In this document: positions 37,061-47,223 of the stretch, one piece after another
Layout of the letters: the number at the start of each line of letters is the position of its first letter
How positions within the stretch are numbered: the stretch's first letter is position 1
Assembly: GCA_017547385.1 (NCBI GenBank)
Contig: JAFYPU010000007.1
Span: forward strand, 1-64,000
Direction of reading: 5' to 3'
Source: Bacteroidaceae bacterium
GTDB lineage: Bacteria; Bacteroidota; Bacteroidia; Bacteroidales; Bacteroidaceae
DNA: 64,000 bases
Position numbers and translations under genes: made by a program
The notes under the pieces: generated by a model
Told to the model about the DNA's origin: nothing
Database searches by the model: none
What the model saw: the letters and a program-made list of their open reading frames with translations, nothing else

Positions 37061-37672
37061 TTATTCTTTCTTTCCCAGGCATTTCAATTGCCACAAAACA
37101 CGCAGCAATATCAAAAAACCGCCCACGCCCATCCCCCATACTGAGAAATAAAGGCCGGCTGTCATCAACATAACACCCACTGCCACAGATGTATGCAAAG
37201 AGGCAACATTCGAATAGGCTGCCACTTCACACCTCTTTTTCATTTGCTTGATACGTTTTCCGACTTTTATCCCCACCAGTAGCAGCACTCCCAATGCCAA
37301 CAAGCGCAGCAAGCCCGGGAATTGCAAGAAATCCGTCCAATCCGGTACTTCCAAACTCAGCAAGCCACCCATGGGACCCAACAGAGATAACAACCAACCG
37401 AAAAAGAGAACAAACCATTGTGGACAATCCGGCAGTCCCAACCAATCGTTCAAATCCTCCCATGTAAAATCATAGGTCCACTCATGGCTTATGGGGGCAG
37501 CTAAGGGCAACACTGACAAAGGCTCGGTTGTTCCAACCGTATCACTCATCATTGTTTGCGCCTCTGCCGTATCGGTTATCTCCGGCAATTGAGCCATCAC
37601 CGACATTCCGACACTTCCCCAAAGAAGCATCAACATCAGAAAACACAACTTCTGCATCACAACTCGTTGCAT
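37061..37672 (-). CDS. Putative membrane protein of unknown function
   Basis: 203 aa. A signal-like hydrophobic start (CFLMLMLLWGSVGMSVMAQ) ends in an AQ cleavage-like site. An acidic and tryptophan-rich stretch follows, then about four more hydrophobic segments and basic KVGKRIKQMKKR between two of them. I do not recognise the family. It is the first gene of the thyA-folA transcript and lies behind the 37750-37781 promoter and its expanded repeat. Confidence 0.6.
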   Translation of the reverse strand: MQRVVMQKLCFLMLMLLWGSVGMSVMAQLPEITDTAEAQTMMSDTVGTTEPLSVLPLAAPISHEWTYDFTWEDLNDWLGLPDCPQWFVLFFGWLLSLLGPMGGLLSLEVPDWTDFLQFPGLLRLLALGVLLLVGIKVGKRIKQMKKRCEVAAYSNVASLHTSVAVGVMLMTAGLYFSVWGMGVGGFLILLRVLWQLKCLGKKE

Positions 37673-37749
37673 ACGTTTTTTTGAAAAAGAGTGTATCTAT
37701 GAGGATCTATTTTGCCGAAAGCATTTGGGCATCACCTATCCCAACTGCG

Positions 37750-37781
37750 CAAAGTTAGTGCAAGGCGAGCGAAAAGCCAAA
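37750..37781 (-). promoter_or_regulatory. Promoter of the thyA-folA transcript
   Basis: Minus-strand TTTG (37781-37778), 20-bp spacer, TAACTTTG (37757-37750). It is the gene-proximal copy of a repeated sequence; the more distant copies keep TTTG but have ACACTTTG in place of TAACTTTG, so only this one looks active. Confidence 0.75.
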
Positions 37782-38127
37782 CTTGTTTGAGCTTTTCCGA
37801 GCCGAAGCCTAACTTGGGCGAAGACAAAGTGTGCAAGGCGAGCGAAAAGCCAAACTTGTTTGAGCTTTTCCGAGCCGAAGCCTAACTTGGGCGAAGACAA
37901 AGTGTGCAAGGTGAGCGAAAAGCCAAACTTGTTTGAACTTTTCCGAGCCGAAGCCTAACTTGGGCGAAGACAAAGTGTGCAAGGTGAGCGAAAAGCCAAA
38001 CTTGTTTGAACTTTTCCGAACCGAAGCCTAACTTGGGCGAAGACAAAGTGTGCAAGGTGAGCGAAAAGCCAAACTTGTTTGAACTTTTCCGAACCGAAGC
38101 CTAACTTGGGCGAAGACAAAGTGCAAG
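37759..38127. repeat. Five-fold 73-bp tandem repeat
   Basis: Units at exact 73-bp spacing (gaaaagcc at 37771, 37844, 37917, 37990 and 38063), differing at few positions. Each contains gcaaggcgagcgaaaagcc followed by acttgtttgagcttttccg. A single inverted copy of the same core carries the alaS promoter at 48779-48830. The remaining bases 38128-38339 include the plus-strand TACCTTTG (38273-38280), a likely -7 for the methyltransferase gene. Confidence 0.9.
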
Positions 38128-38339
38128 CGACAAACAAAAAGTACAAAAACAAAACCACGATTTTTCGAAAAAGCAGTTCGAATAGCATTTTGACAGCACC
38201 AAAGCACAATCCGTTCTAAAGAAAGACACATAATAATAAATGCAGGTGCACGACAACTTTCGGGAAAAACACTACCTTTGCGCGGAACTAAATGTGTTCA
38301 CAAAGCATTTTCAACAAAACAACCACTTCACCCGAAAGC

Positions 38340-39776
38340 ATGAACGAGGACACACATACAGATATTCCCTTGCCCGATGCATTTGTGGCGCAAATGACTT
38401 CTCTGTTAGGGGCTGAAGCAGCCAACCACTTGCTGCAAGCCCTCAATGAGACATCTCCCACAAGCCTCCGTCTTAACTCCGCACATCCGCAATGCGAAGC
38501 CATCAGTGCACATCCCGTGCCTTGGTGCCGGCAAGGTCGCTATCTGCCCTCACGCCCTGCATTCACTTTTGACCCCTTGCTGCATGCCGGTGTTTATTAT
38601 GTTCAAGAGGCCGCTTCAATGTTTGTGGAACAAGCCTACCTTGCTTGCCAAAATTCGGCACCACAAAGGGTCCTTGATTTGTGTGCTGCACCCGGCGGAA
38701 AAAGCACATTGTGGCGCAGTTTATTACCCCAAGGCACACTTCTCGTTGCCAATGAACCGTTAACACAGAGAGCACACATCTTGTCCGAGAATATGCAAAA
38801 ATGGGGGCATCCCGATGTTGTTGTTACCAATGCCTATCCTAATGAATTTGCTTCTTTAAGAGGCTTCTTCGATATCATCGCTGCCGATGTGCCTTGCTCG
38901 GGCGAAGGCATGTTTCGCAAAGATCCGAACGCTCGCACGGAATGGAGTCTTTCAGCCGTCGATACGTGTGCCACCCGGCAACGTCAAATCATTACGGATG
39001 TTTGGCCGGCACTGCGCGAAGGCGGTTTCCTGGTTTACAGCACCTGCACTTTCAACACGCAGGAGGACGAAGAAAACGTCAACTACATCTGCAGCGAATT
39101 AGGCGCAAAACTCATCTCTATCCCCCACCTTGACACATGGGGTATTTCCGGTAGTTCAGATGGCAGCGATGCGCCCGTCTATCACTTCTACCCCCACTTG
39201 TGTCAAGGGGAAGGTTTTTTCCTGGCACTGATGCAAAAAACAGCTGCCACACCCACCGGAAAAGACAAGCGAAAACGCAACACAAAAAAATCCACCACCA
39301 TAGGAGGTATCGGAAAAACTGCAGCTTGGTTGCGCCACAGTGCTGATTTCAAGATAAGTTTGGTCAACAAAGAAGAGATTCACGCTTATCGCCACAGTTT
39401 GGCCGATGACATCGAGCGAATAACCGACACTGTTCGTGTGCTTTCGGCAGGTATCCCTTTGGCCACGGTAAAAGGGAACAAACTTGTGCCGCAGCACGGT
39501 CTGGCCTTATCGAACGAACTTGCAAAAGACGCTTTCCCGAAAGCCGAACTAAGTTATGAGGAAGCCATCGCCTACCTCCGGCGAGACGCTTTGCACCTTG
39601 ACATATCCGTACCAAGAGGATATGTTTTGGCTTGTTATGATGGTTTTCCCTTGGGCTTTCTCAACAATTTAGGCAACCGAGCCAACAACATGTATCCGGC
39701 AGAATGGCGCATCCGCACCACCCACACACCGGAACGCCCTCAAGTGATAAAAATCACCGATTTCATCGAAGAATAA
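38340..39776 (+). CDS. 16S rRNA m5C methyltransferase (RsmF/RsmB-NOL1 family)
   Basis: SAM-dependent RNA (cytosine-5) methyltransferase. VLDLCAAPGGKSTLW is the SAM site; the two catalytic cysteines lie in ADVPCSGEGMF and VYSTCTFNTQEDEENV. A C-terminal extension of about 180 residues (NKLVPQHGLALS, VPRGYVLACYDGFPLGFLNNLGNRANNMYP) resembles the PUA-like tail of RsmF. The ATG at 38340 is chosen because it starts a typical N-terminus; an in-frame ATG at 38292 would be almost leaderless from TACCTTTG at 38273-38280. RsmF is favoured over RsmB, which lacks this tail. Confidence 0.88.
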   Translation: MNEDTHTDIPLPDAFVAQMTSLLGAEAANHLLQALNETSPTSLRLNSAHPQCEAISAHPVPWCRQGRYLPSRPAFTFDPLLHAGVYYVQEAASMFVEQAYLACQNSAPQRVLDLCAAPGGKSTLWRSLLPQGTLLVANEPLTQRAHILSENMQKWGHPDVVVTNAYPNEFASLRGFFDIIAADVPCSGEGMFRKDPNARTEWSLSAVDTCATRQRQIITDVWPALREGGFLVYSTCTFNTQEDEENVNYICSELGAKLISIPHLDTWGISGSSDGSDAPVYHFYPHLCQGEGFFLALMQKTAATPTGKDKRKRNTKKSTTIGGIGKTAAWLRHSADFKISLVNKEEIHAYRHSLADDIERITDTVRVLSAGIPLATVKGNKLVPQHGLALSNELAKDAFPKAELSYEEAIAYLRRDALHLDISVPRGYVLACYDGFPLGFLNNLGNRANNMYPAEWRIRTTHTPERPQVIKITDFIEE

Positions 39777-39818
39777 TCACAACCCATCACTGAAAGAAAA
39801 CAAATAAACACAACCCTC

Positions 39819-40673
39819 ATGAAATACATTGAATATACTTTTACCACCCTGCCTTCAAACAGCATTGTGCACGATGTGCTTTCCGGCATTTTGGCTGAGA
39901 TCGGTTTCGATAGTTTTGTGCAATCAGACAACGGAGAAGAGCCATTGAAAGCCTATATCAAGAAAGAAGCCGACAACGCCGAGCTTGTCAGAGAAGCCAT
40001 TGCCGAATTTCCGCTTCCCGAAACCAATATTTCTTTCACGAAGGAAGAGGCTGAGGACAAAGACTGGAATGAGGTGTGGGAGCAGAACTATTTCCAACCA
40101 TTGGTGATTGACAACCGTTGTGTCATTGCCAGCACGTTCCACAAGGATGTGCCCAAAGCCGAATACCGCATCACCATCGACCCACGCATGGCATTCGGCA
40201 CCGGGCATCATGCCACAACATCGCAAATGATAGGTCAAATCCTCGACAACAACATGAAAGGCTTGGAAGTGCTCGACATGGGATGTGGAACAGGCATCTT
40301 AGCCATTCTGGCCCGTATGCGAGGGGCTGCCCATTGCGTAGCCATCGACAACGACGAATGGTGCGTCAGCAACACTTTGGAAAATATTTCTCTGAACGGT
40401 GTCGACAGTATAGAAGTGGTGGAAGGCGATGCAGCAGCTCTGCAGAAATACAACAAGTTTCATGTGGTGATTGCCAATATCAACCGCAACATTCTTTTGG
40501 CAGACATGCACCACTATGTTGACCACATGCTTTCCGGAAGTTTGCTGTTTATGAGCGGTTTTTACACAGAGGACGTAGCAGTCATTCGCCAAGAGGCCGA
40601 ACGTTTGGGATTGACCTTCGTGGAATGCCGCAGCCAAGACAATTGGGCCTGCGTCAAATTTGAAAAACCCTGA
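39819..40673 (+). CDS. prmA: Ribosomal protein L11 methyltransferase
   Basis: Trimethylates ribosomal protein L11 using SAM. The N-terminal recognition domain (residues 1-85) is followed by DPRMAFGTGHHATTSQM, VLDMGCGTGILAILA, and NINRNILL where the family has NI(L/N)xxxL. Length (284 aa) is normal. It starts 42 nt after the rRNA methyltransferase and is probably cotranscribed. Confidence 0.93.
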   Translation: MKYIEYTFTTLPSNSIVHDVLSGILAEIGFDSFVQSDNGEEPLKAYIKKEADNAELVREAIAEFPLPETNISFTKEEAEDKDWNEVWEQNYFQPLVIDNRCVIASTFHKDVPKAEYRITIDPRMAFGTGHHATTSQMIGQILDNNMKGLEVLDMGCGTGILAILARMRGAAHCVAIDNDEWCVSNTLENISLNGVDSIEVVEGDAAALQKYNKFHVVIANINRNILLADMHHYVDHMLSGSLLFMSGFYTEDVAVIRQEAERLGLTFVECRSQDNWACVKFEKP

Positions 40674-40739
40674 AAACTTTTCACGCACACTGCGTTTTCA
40701 AAGGAAAAGAATTAACTTTGCCACGTGAAACCCACGGAC

Positions 40740-41939
40740 ATGAAGAATTACTTATTAAAATCCCTCCTTGTTTTTCTGACAGCACTGCTTTGTGTGGATA
40801 CCTCGGCTGCCGACGAACGCCGTTTCAAGTTGGTAATCGATGCAGGACATGGCGGCAAAGATGCCGGAGCCGTGGGTGCTTTTTCAAAGGAAAAGGACAT
40901 CAACCTGAAAGTTGCCTTGGCTTTGGGCCGTTTGGTGGAGACACGCTGTCCCGATGTCAAAGTGATTTACACCCGAAAGACGGACGTTTTCATCCCTTTG
41001 CAGCAGCGTGCGGCCATCGCCAACAAGAACAAGGCCAATCTTTTCATTTCCATACACACCAATGCCGTACCCAAGGGCCGCTTGGCTTATGGCACAGAGA
41101 CCTACACACTGGGTATGGCTCGCGCAGCCGCCAATCTGGAAGTGGCAAAGCGCGAAAATGCCGTGATCACGTATGAAGACAACTACAAACTGACGTACGA
41201 GGGATTTGACCCGAACAAAGCGGAAAGCTATATCATTTTTGAATTCATGCAAGATCGATACATGAAACAGAGTGTGGACCTTGCCCGTTACATTCAAAAA
41301 CAATACAAACAGCAGGGCAGGCGCGACAAAGGCGTTCATCAGGCCGGCTTCCTTGTGCTGCGACAAACAACCATGCCTGCAGTGCTGACCGAACTCGGTT
41401 TCATCTCAACACCGGAGGAGGAGCAATATCTCAACACCGACAAAGGTATCAGCGAATTGGCATTAAGTTTGTTCAATGGCTTCGTAACTTACAGACAGAA
41501 GCACGACACACCGGCGGCGCTGCTATCACCCCCAACCACACCTCCGGCCGAAGTCAAACCGGTAACACCCGCTCCGCAGGCCACTCCGGCCCCAACATCC
41601 TCTTCACAAACCGCGTCTGCTCCTCCGACCAACCTTCGACCTTCCTCCGAGGTAGCTTCGACTCCGCAACCGGACCCCAAGAAACCTATTTTCAAGGTAC
41701 AGCTCTTTGTCTGCAACAGCGAATTGAAAGCCGGGGACTCCCGTTTCAAAGGACTCAAAAACGTGGACTGCTACAAGGAAGACAACATCATCAAATACAC
41801 TTACGGAGCCTCCAACAACTACCAAGAAATACGCGAGTTGCAACGGAGCATCGCCGACAAGTTTCCACAGACATTCATCGTGGCATTTATTGATGGGCGA
41901 CGCACCGACCTGAACAAAGCCCGTCAATTAGCCAAATAA
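40740..41939 (+). CDS. N-acetylmuramoyl-L-alanine amidase with SPOR-like C-terminus
   Basis: Periplasmic peptidoglycan amidase (Amidase_3). The signal peptide is about residues 1-23. The zinc-binding region starts VIDAGHGGKDAG (H37); SIHTNAV supplies the second histidine and VLTELGFIS the glutamate. A proline-rich linker (PPTTPPAEVKPVTPAPQATP) leads to a SPOR-like domain (FKVQLFVCNSELKAG). A GTG at 40725 was rejected because TAACTTTG at 40713-40720 would start transcription at about 40727; the ATG at 40740 begins the signal peptide. Confidence 0.92.
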   Translation: MKNYLLKSLLVFLTALLCVDTSAADERRFKLVIDAGHGGKDAGAVGAFSKEKDINLKVALALGRLVETRCPDVKVIYTRKTDVFIPLQQRAAIANKNKANLFISIHTNAVPKGRLAYGTETYTLGMARAAANLEVAKRENAVITYEDNYKLTYEGFDPNKAESYIIFEFMQDRYMKQSVDLARYIQKQYKQQGRRDKGVHQAGFLVLRQTTMPAVLTELGFISTPEEEQYLNTDKGISELALSLFNGFVTYRQKHDTPAALLSPPTTPPAEVKPVTPAPQATPAPTSSSQTASAPPTNLRPSSEVASTPQPDPKKPIFKVQLFVCNSELKAGDSRFKGLKNVDCYKEDNIIKYTYGASNNYQEIRELQRSIADKFPQTFIVAFIDGRRTDLNKARQLAK

Positions 41940-41954
41940 AGAAACACCAACACA

Positions 41955-42884
41955 ATGAACAAGTACTTTACTAAAGAAGTTAAAATCGCACTCATGGCCA
42001 TCGTGGCTGTGGTGCTGCTTTTCGTGGGTATCAATTTCCTGAAAGGCATCAATGTCTTCAAATCCGGGAACACCTATCTCGTAAAATTCGACAACATCAG
42101 CGGATTGGCCGTTTCGAATGCCGTCTTTGCCAATGGTTACCCCATCGGTATTGTGCGCAACATCGAATACGATTACCACAAATCCGAAAACGTTGTAGTG
42201 GAAGTGGAACTCGATGAAGCCATGCGCGTACCCTCCGGCACAACCGCCGAACTCGAACCCGAGTTGATGGGTGGTGTAAAGATGAACTTGATACTCGGGC
42301 CCAACCCGGCCGACATCATCCAACCCGGCGACACCATCACGGGAGGAATGTATTACGGTGCCATGGCGCAACTGAGCGAAATGATTCCCACGGTAACGAA
42401 GATGCTCCCCAAACTCGACTCCATTCTTCACAACCTGAACCAAATCACAGGCGATCCGGCATTGGCACAAACCGTTCAGAATGCTGCGGTCATCACCAGT
42501 AATCTGAAGAACACCACTTCAAACCTCGACCACCTCATGGCCAATGACATTCCGCAGCTCACGGCACGCCTCAACCGCATCGGTGCCAACATGGAAAAGG
42601 TTTCGGGAGAACTGGCTGCGATAGATGTGGAAGCCACTATGCGCGACATAAACACCACACTGGCCAATGCAAAAACATTCAGTGCTCAGTTGGGTAACAT
42701 CGCCACACAGCTCAACACCAAGATGAGCAGCCGAGACAACACACTCGGCCTGATGCTCAACGATCGCTCGCTCTACGACAACCTCAATCACACCGTCATG
42801 AGTGCGGATTCATTGATGATCGACTTGAAAGCTCATCCCAAACGCTACGTTCACTTCTCGGTGTTTGGGAAAAAGGACAAGTAA
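41955..42884 (+). CDS. MCE/MlaD-family lipid transport protein
   Basis: Inner-membrane-anchored substrate-binding protein of the Mla-type lipid transport system. One N-terminal membrane helix (about residues 9-27, ALMAIVAVVLLFVGINFLKG) is followed by the MCE domain (about 37-115: VKFDNISGLAVSNAVFANGYPIGIV). A long helical tail (150-309) is typical of periplasmic MCE proteins. The gene starts 15 nt after the amidase stop. The usual ATPase and permease genes are not adjacent. Confidence 0.9.
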   Translation: MNKYFTKEVKIALMAIVAVVLLFVGINFLKGINVFKSGNTYLVKFDNISGLAVSNAVFANGYPIGIVRNIEYDYHKSENVVVEVELDEAMRVPSGTTAELEPELMGGVKMNLILGPNPADIIQPGDTITGGMYYGAMAQLSEMIPTVTKMLPKLDSILHNLNQITGDPALAQTVQNAAVITSNLKNTTSNLDHLMANDIPQLTARLNRIGANMEKVSGELAAIDVEATMRDINTTLANAKTFSAQLGNIATQLNTKMSSRDNTLGLMLNDRSLYDNLNHTVMSADSLMIDLKAHPKRYVHFSVFGKKDK

Positions 42885-42955
42885 AAATCAGCGACAAAGC
42901 GACAAACGTCTGACACATTGTCGGGAAAGCAGCCGTCCGACAAGCAAAAATTTAC

Positions 42956-43004
42956 ACGCCTTGCAGAATTTTCCGGAAGCACTGCCGAAAATTCTGCAAG
43001 GCGT
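42956..43004. repeat. 18-bp inverted repeat (CGCCTTGC hairpin family)
   Basis: Arms acgccttgcagaattttc (42956-42973) and the exact complement (42987-43004). A short T-run follows, so it may terminate the amidase-MCE transcript. The rest of 42885-43189 has a TAACTTTA-like box at 43147-43154 but no further gene. Confidence 0.75.
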
Positions 43005-43189
43005 TTTCGTTTACCCCACTGCGGCAATCATTTTTTCAACTCCCCTGCCATAGCATATAGATGGCTCAAAAGATGTTCTCATGCCACAAACTAAAGGCTT
43101 GCACCAACTTTTGAAAGCCGCACAGCAGGCTTAAAGAAAAAAAGTGTAACTTTACGCCCATTATTACACCTTTATAGATTATTTGATAC

Positions 43190-44689
43190 ATGAAGAAAGC
43201 CCTACTGCTCCTGACATGGCTCTGTGCCCTTTCGTCTTTCGCACAAGAACTGCCACAACCCAAACGCGAATTTCGTGGTGCGTGGATACAATGCATCAAC
43301 GGCCAATTCCAAGGCATGAGTCGCGATGCAATGCAAGCCAACCTCACACGGCAACTCAACGAGATGAAAGCCTGTGGAGTGAATGCTGTGATGTTTCAAG
43401 TGCGTGGCGAAGCCGATGCCCTTTACGCCAGCCCCTATGAACCCTGGAGCCGTTTTCTCACAGGCAAACAAGGCACTCCCCCCTCCCCATATTGGGATCC
43501 TTTGGCATGGATGGTAAACGAATGCCACAAGCGAGGCATGGAGCTGCACGCATGGATCAACCCGTTCCGTGCCAAGACAAAGGGGACCACCCAACTCTCA
43601 ACAGCGCATCCCTATGTGAAAAATCCGCAAAACTTTTTCGAATACGACGGCCTCTACATCTTCGACCCCGGACTGCACGAAAATCGTCGCTACATCTGCT
43701 CCGTGGCTGCCGACATCGTGCGCCGATACGATGTGGACGGTCTGCACATAGATGATTACTTCTATCCCTATCCGGCAAAAGGTCTTCCCATCCCTGACGA
43801 TGCAACTTTCTCGGCTCACCGCAATGGGTTCAACGACCGAGGCGATTGGCGAAGATACAATGTGAACATGTTCATCGAAATGCTACATGACACCATAAGA
43901 GCCGTGAAGCCTTGGGTGAAATTCGGAGTCTCGCCCTTCGGTATCTATCACAACAACAAAGCCGGAAGCAATCTGCCCGGAAGCGACACCAACGGTCTGC
44001 AAAACTATGATGACTTGTATGCCGATGTGCTCTATTGGATTCACAAAGGATGGGTGGACTACACCATTCCCCAAGTCTATTGGGAAATCGGACACAAAGC
44101 TGCCGATTACGATCGCTTGGTGCGTTGGTGGGCTCGTTATGCCAGCAAGCGTCCTCTGTTCATCGGTCAAGATGTGGAACGCACAGTGCGTGCCACTTCA
44201 CCCACCCAAGCCGGAACAGACCAGATGCATGCCAAGTTTCACCTGCAGCGCACCCTGAACGGCATTGACGGCAGTTGTCTTTGGTACAGTGCCGCCGTGG
44301 TACGCGACGAGGGAGGCTACGCTTCCCGGCTCAAGCAACAATATCATCGTCTGCCGGCTCTGCAACCCCTCATGCCTTTCATCGACGACAAAGCACCGGG
44401 CAAGGTGAAAAAGGTCAAAGACCTCTGGATGCCCGACGGCTACTATCTATTCTGGACAGCACCGAAAGCCAAAACAGAAATGGATCGTGCCATATCATAC
44501 GTGGTTTACAGATTCGGACACAAGGAGAAAATCAACCTTGAAGATCCCACACGCATTGTGGCTATTACTCCCAACACCATGATGAAATTGCCATACGAAA
44601 ACGGCACAACAAAGTATGTTTACGTCATCACCGCACTCGACCGTCTGCATAACGAATCAAAACCGGTCAAGAAGAAAGTGAAACTCTGA
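43190..44689 (+). CDS. GH10-like glycosyl hydrolase (DUF187/PF02638 type)
   Basis: Secreted protein with a signal peptide (residues 1-18) and a TIM-barrel domain of the DUF187 family (EFRGAWIQCINGQF, FQVRGEADALYAS, MELHAWINPFR, DVDGLHIDDYFYP, WVDYTIPQVYWEIGH). An Ig-like C-terminal domain starts near residue 400. Members are predicted hydrolases of peptidoglycan or glycans; no substrate is proven. The second such protein in this window is at 56413-58143, and the two are clearly paralogous. Confidence 0.88.
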   Translation: MKKALLLLTWLCALSSFAQELPQPKREFRGAWIQCINGQFQGMSRDAMQANLTRQLNEMKACGVNAVMFQVRGEADALYASPYEPWSRFLTGKQGTPPSPYWDPLAWMVNECHKRGMELHAWINPFRAKTKGTTQLSTAHPYVKNPQNFFEYDGLYIFDPGLHENRRYICSVAADIVRRYDVDGLHIDDYFYPYPAKGLPIPDDATFSAHRNGFNDRGDWRRYNVNMFIEMLHDTIRAVKPWVKFGVSPFGIYHNNKAGSNLPGSDTNGLQNYDDLYADVLYWIHKGWVDYTIPQVYWEIGHKAADYDRLVRWWARYASKRPLFIGQDVERTVRATSPTQAGTDQMHAKFHLQRTLNGIDGSCLWYSAAVVRDEGGYASRLKQQYHRLPALQPLMPFIDDKAPGKVKKVKDLWMPDGYYLFWTAPKAKTEMDRAISYVVYRFGHKEKINLEDPTRIVAITPNTMMKLPYENGTTKYVYVITALDRLHNESKPVKKKVKL

Positions 44690-44796
44690 CAAGCACAAGC
44701 CGCATTTCGTATCCGTGGCACAAAAAAACATTGATTTCATCGAAGAAAACAGGAAAACATTCAATAAATTTCCACCCAGCTTTTACCATTTAACAC

Positions 44797-47223
44797 ATGA
44801 AGGTTCTGAAATTCGGTGGTTCCTCTGTGGGAACCGCACAAAGCATAGCCAACGTCAAACAAATCGTTGAAGCCACCCCCCACCCTGCCGTCATCGTTGT
44901 GTCCGCACTCGGAGGTGTTACCGACCAACTGCTGACACTCTCGCAGAAAGCGGCAGCCGGTGATGAAACATACCGAGAAATCACTGAAGCCCTGGCCGAA
45001 CGTCATCACAACATGGTGGCAGATGCCATTGTCCCTTCCCGACAAGCACAAGCCCATGCGCAAATCGAAGCCCTCATGAACGAATTGCGCAGCATTTTGC
45101 ACGGTGTTTTTCTCATACAAGACTTAACCGTCAAGACGGCAGACGCCATTGTTTCTTATGGTGAAAGACTGTCTTCCGTCATCCTTGCCGCACTTCTTGA
45201 AAAGGCTCAACACGTTGATGCAAGGCAATTCATAAAAACCACACGCTCTGCCGACAAGCACGTGGTGGACTTTGAAACTACTAACCATTTGGTGCAAAAA
45301 TCATTGCGCCACATCGATGGCATCACTGTGCTGGGCGGATTTATTGCATCAGATGCTCAAACCGGCGTAACCACCCATTTGGGTCGCGGTGGCTCCGACT
45401 ATACGGCAGCCATCATTGCTGCAGCCCTTGAAGCCGAAGCGCTCGAAATATGGACAGATGTTGATGGATTCATGACGGCTGACCCACGTATTATTCCTAC
45501 GGCATACACCATCGACGAACTGAGCTACGATGAAGCCATGGAACTTTGCAACTTCGGAGCAAAGGTGGTCTATCCTCCGACCATCTATCCCGTCTGCGTA
45601 AAGAACATTCCCATTTTTATTAAAAATACATTCAACCCCTCCGGTAGCGGTAGCGTTATTCGCAAAGACATTGCTCCCACAACACGTCCCATCCGAGGCA
45701 TTTCATCGGTCAATTGCATGAGTCTGGTAACCGTCAGCGGACTTTCAATGGTGGGAGTCATCGGCGTGAACCGACGCATCTTCACCACATTGGCCGGCGG
45801 CGGCATCAGTGTTTTCATGGTAGCGCAAACTTCTTCAGAGACGAGCACCAGCATGTGCGTAACACCCGAAGATGGTGCCCGTGCTTGTCAATTGCTCGAT
45901 GCCGAGTTTGCCAAAGAGATTGAAGACGGAGCCATGTTTCCGGCCCAATTACAGGAAGGCCTGGCCAGTGTGGGAGTGGTGGGCGAACGCATGAAGCACA
46001 TCCCGGGGATTGCCGGCAAACTTTTCAGTGTGCTGGGACGTAACGGTATCAGCGTTTGCGCTGTGGCACTCGGTGCGCTGGAAATGAACATAAGCCTTGT
46101 CATCGAGCAATCACAGCTGCGCAAGGCATTGAATGTGCTTCACGACAGTTTCTTCCTCAGTGAATACCAAGAGCTCAACCTGTTTGTTTGTGGAACAGGC
46201 ACTGTGGGCAACAAACTGATTGAACAGATAGCAGCACAACGCGAACTGCTGATGCGCGAACGTGGGCTGAAGATAAATCTGCTGGGCGTTTCAGGACGCA
46301 CCAAAGCCGTTTACAATCGCACTGGCATCGATCCGAAAAATTATCGCGAGGCCATGAAAATCGGGGTAGACGGAGGCATCGACCGCATGGTGCAGGAGAT
46401 TATCGACATGAACCCGTTCAACAGCGTATTCGTGGATTGCACGGCCTCTCCCGAGGTAGCCGAGAAATACGAAACACTTCTCCGCCACAACGTTTCGGTG
46501 GTAGCAGCCAACAAGATTGCTGCCTCGGGGTCATTCGAATCCTATCAACAACTCAAACAGACGGCACGCGAACGTGGCGTGAAGTATCTTTTCGAAACCA
46601 ACGTGGGAGCCGGACTCCCCGTTATCAACACCATCAACGACCTCACCGGCTCGGGCGACCGCATCCTGCGCATCCAAGCCGTTTTGAGCGGCACGCTCAA
46701 TTATGTATTCAACACTTTATCAGCCGACATCTCCCTGAGCCAAGCCGTACGCATGGCACAGGAAAACGGATACAGCGAACCCGACCCACGCATAGACCTC
46801 TCAGGAAAAGACGTGATACGCAAACTCACCATCTTGGCACGCGAAAGCGGATACCAGGTTGAGACCGACGAAGTGGAAGCTCGCTTGTTTATTCCTGAAG
46901 AACTCTTTGCCGGAACGTTAGATGAATTCTGGGAAAAACTTCCGGCACTGGACGATTTTTTCGAGAAAGAACGCCGTCGGTTGGTGAGCGAAGACAAATG
47001 CTGGCGATTTGTGGCCGAATGGAACAACGGCAAAGGAAGCGTCGGATTGTGCGAAATAGAACGTGGGCATCCCTTCTACGCACTTGAAGGTAGCAACAAC
47101 ATAGTTTGCCTTACCACCGAACGATACAAAGAATACCCTATGCTCATTCAGGGATATGGCGCAGGAGCTGATGTTACTGCTGCCGGAGTTTTTGCGGACA
47201 TTATGCGAGTTGCAAACATTTAG
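44797..47223 (+). CDS. thrA: Bifunctional aspartate kinase/homoserine dehydrogenase
   Basis: Carries out two steps of the threonine/methionine branch. Aspartate kinase domain: VLKFGGSSVGTAQSI at the start, residues 1 to about 290. Two ACT-like regulatory segments lie near 315-460 (GLSMVGVIGVNRRIF, VGVVGERMKHIPG), where threonine feedback would act. The homoserine dehydrogenase domain starts about 465 (LFVCGTGTVGNKLI) and has VVAANKIAASG and FETNVGAGLPVINT. Length (808 aa) is standard for the fused form. No thrB or thrC is adjacent in the window. Confidence 0.95.
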   Translation: MKVLKFGGSSVGTAQSIANVKQIVEATPHPAVIVVSALGGVTDQLLTLSQKAAAGDETYREITEALAERHHNMVADAIVPSRQAQAHAQIEALMNELRSILHGVFLIQDLTVKTADAIVSYGERLSSVILAALLEKAQHVDARQFIKTTRSADKHVVDFETTNHLVQKSLRHIDGITVLGGFIASDAQTGVTTHLGRGGSDYTAAIIAAALEAEALEIWTDVDGFMTADPRIIPTAYTIDELSYDEAMELCNFGAKVVYPPTIYPVCVKNIPIFIKNTFNPSGSGSVIRKDIAPTTRPIRGISSVNCMSLVTVSGLSMVGVIGVNRRIFTTLAGGGISVFMVAQTSSETSTSMCVTPEDGARACQLLDAEFAKEIEDGAMFPAQLQEGLASVGVVGERMKHIPGIAGKLFSVLGRNGISVCAVALGALEMNISLVIEQSQLRKALNVLHDSFFLSEYQELNLFVCGTGTVGNKLIEQIAAQRELLMRERGLKINLLGVSGRTKAVYNRTGIDPKNYREAMKIGVDGGIDRMVQEIIDMNPFNSVFVDCTASPEVAEKYETLLRHNVSVVAANKIAASGSFESYQQLKQTARERGVKYLFETNVGAGLPVINTINDLTGSGDRILRIQAVLSGTLNYVFNTLSADISLSQAVRMAQENGYSEPDPRIDLSGKDVIRKLTILARESGYQVETDEVEARLFIPEELFAGTLDEFWEKLPALDDFFEKERRRLVSEDKCWRFVAEWNNGKGSVGLCEIERGHPFYALEGSNNIVCLTTERYKEYPMLIQGYGAGADVTAAGVFADIMRVANI

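Noticed and set aside
37955-38231. 67-84-codon minus-strand frames with a repeated peptide
   Set aside because: The peptide repeat only reflects the 73-bp DNA tandem repeat; there is no independent start signal.
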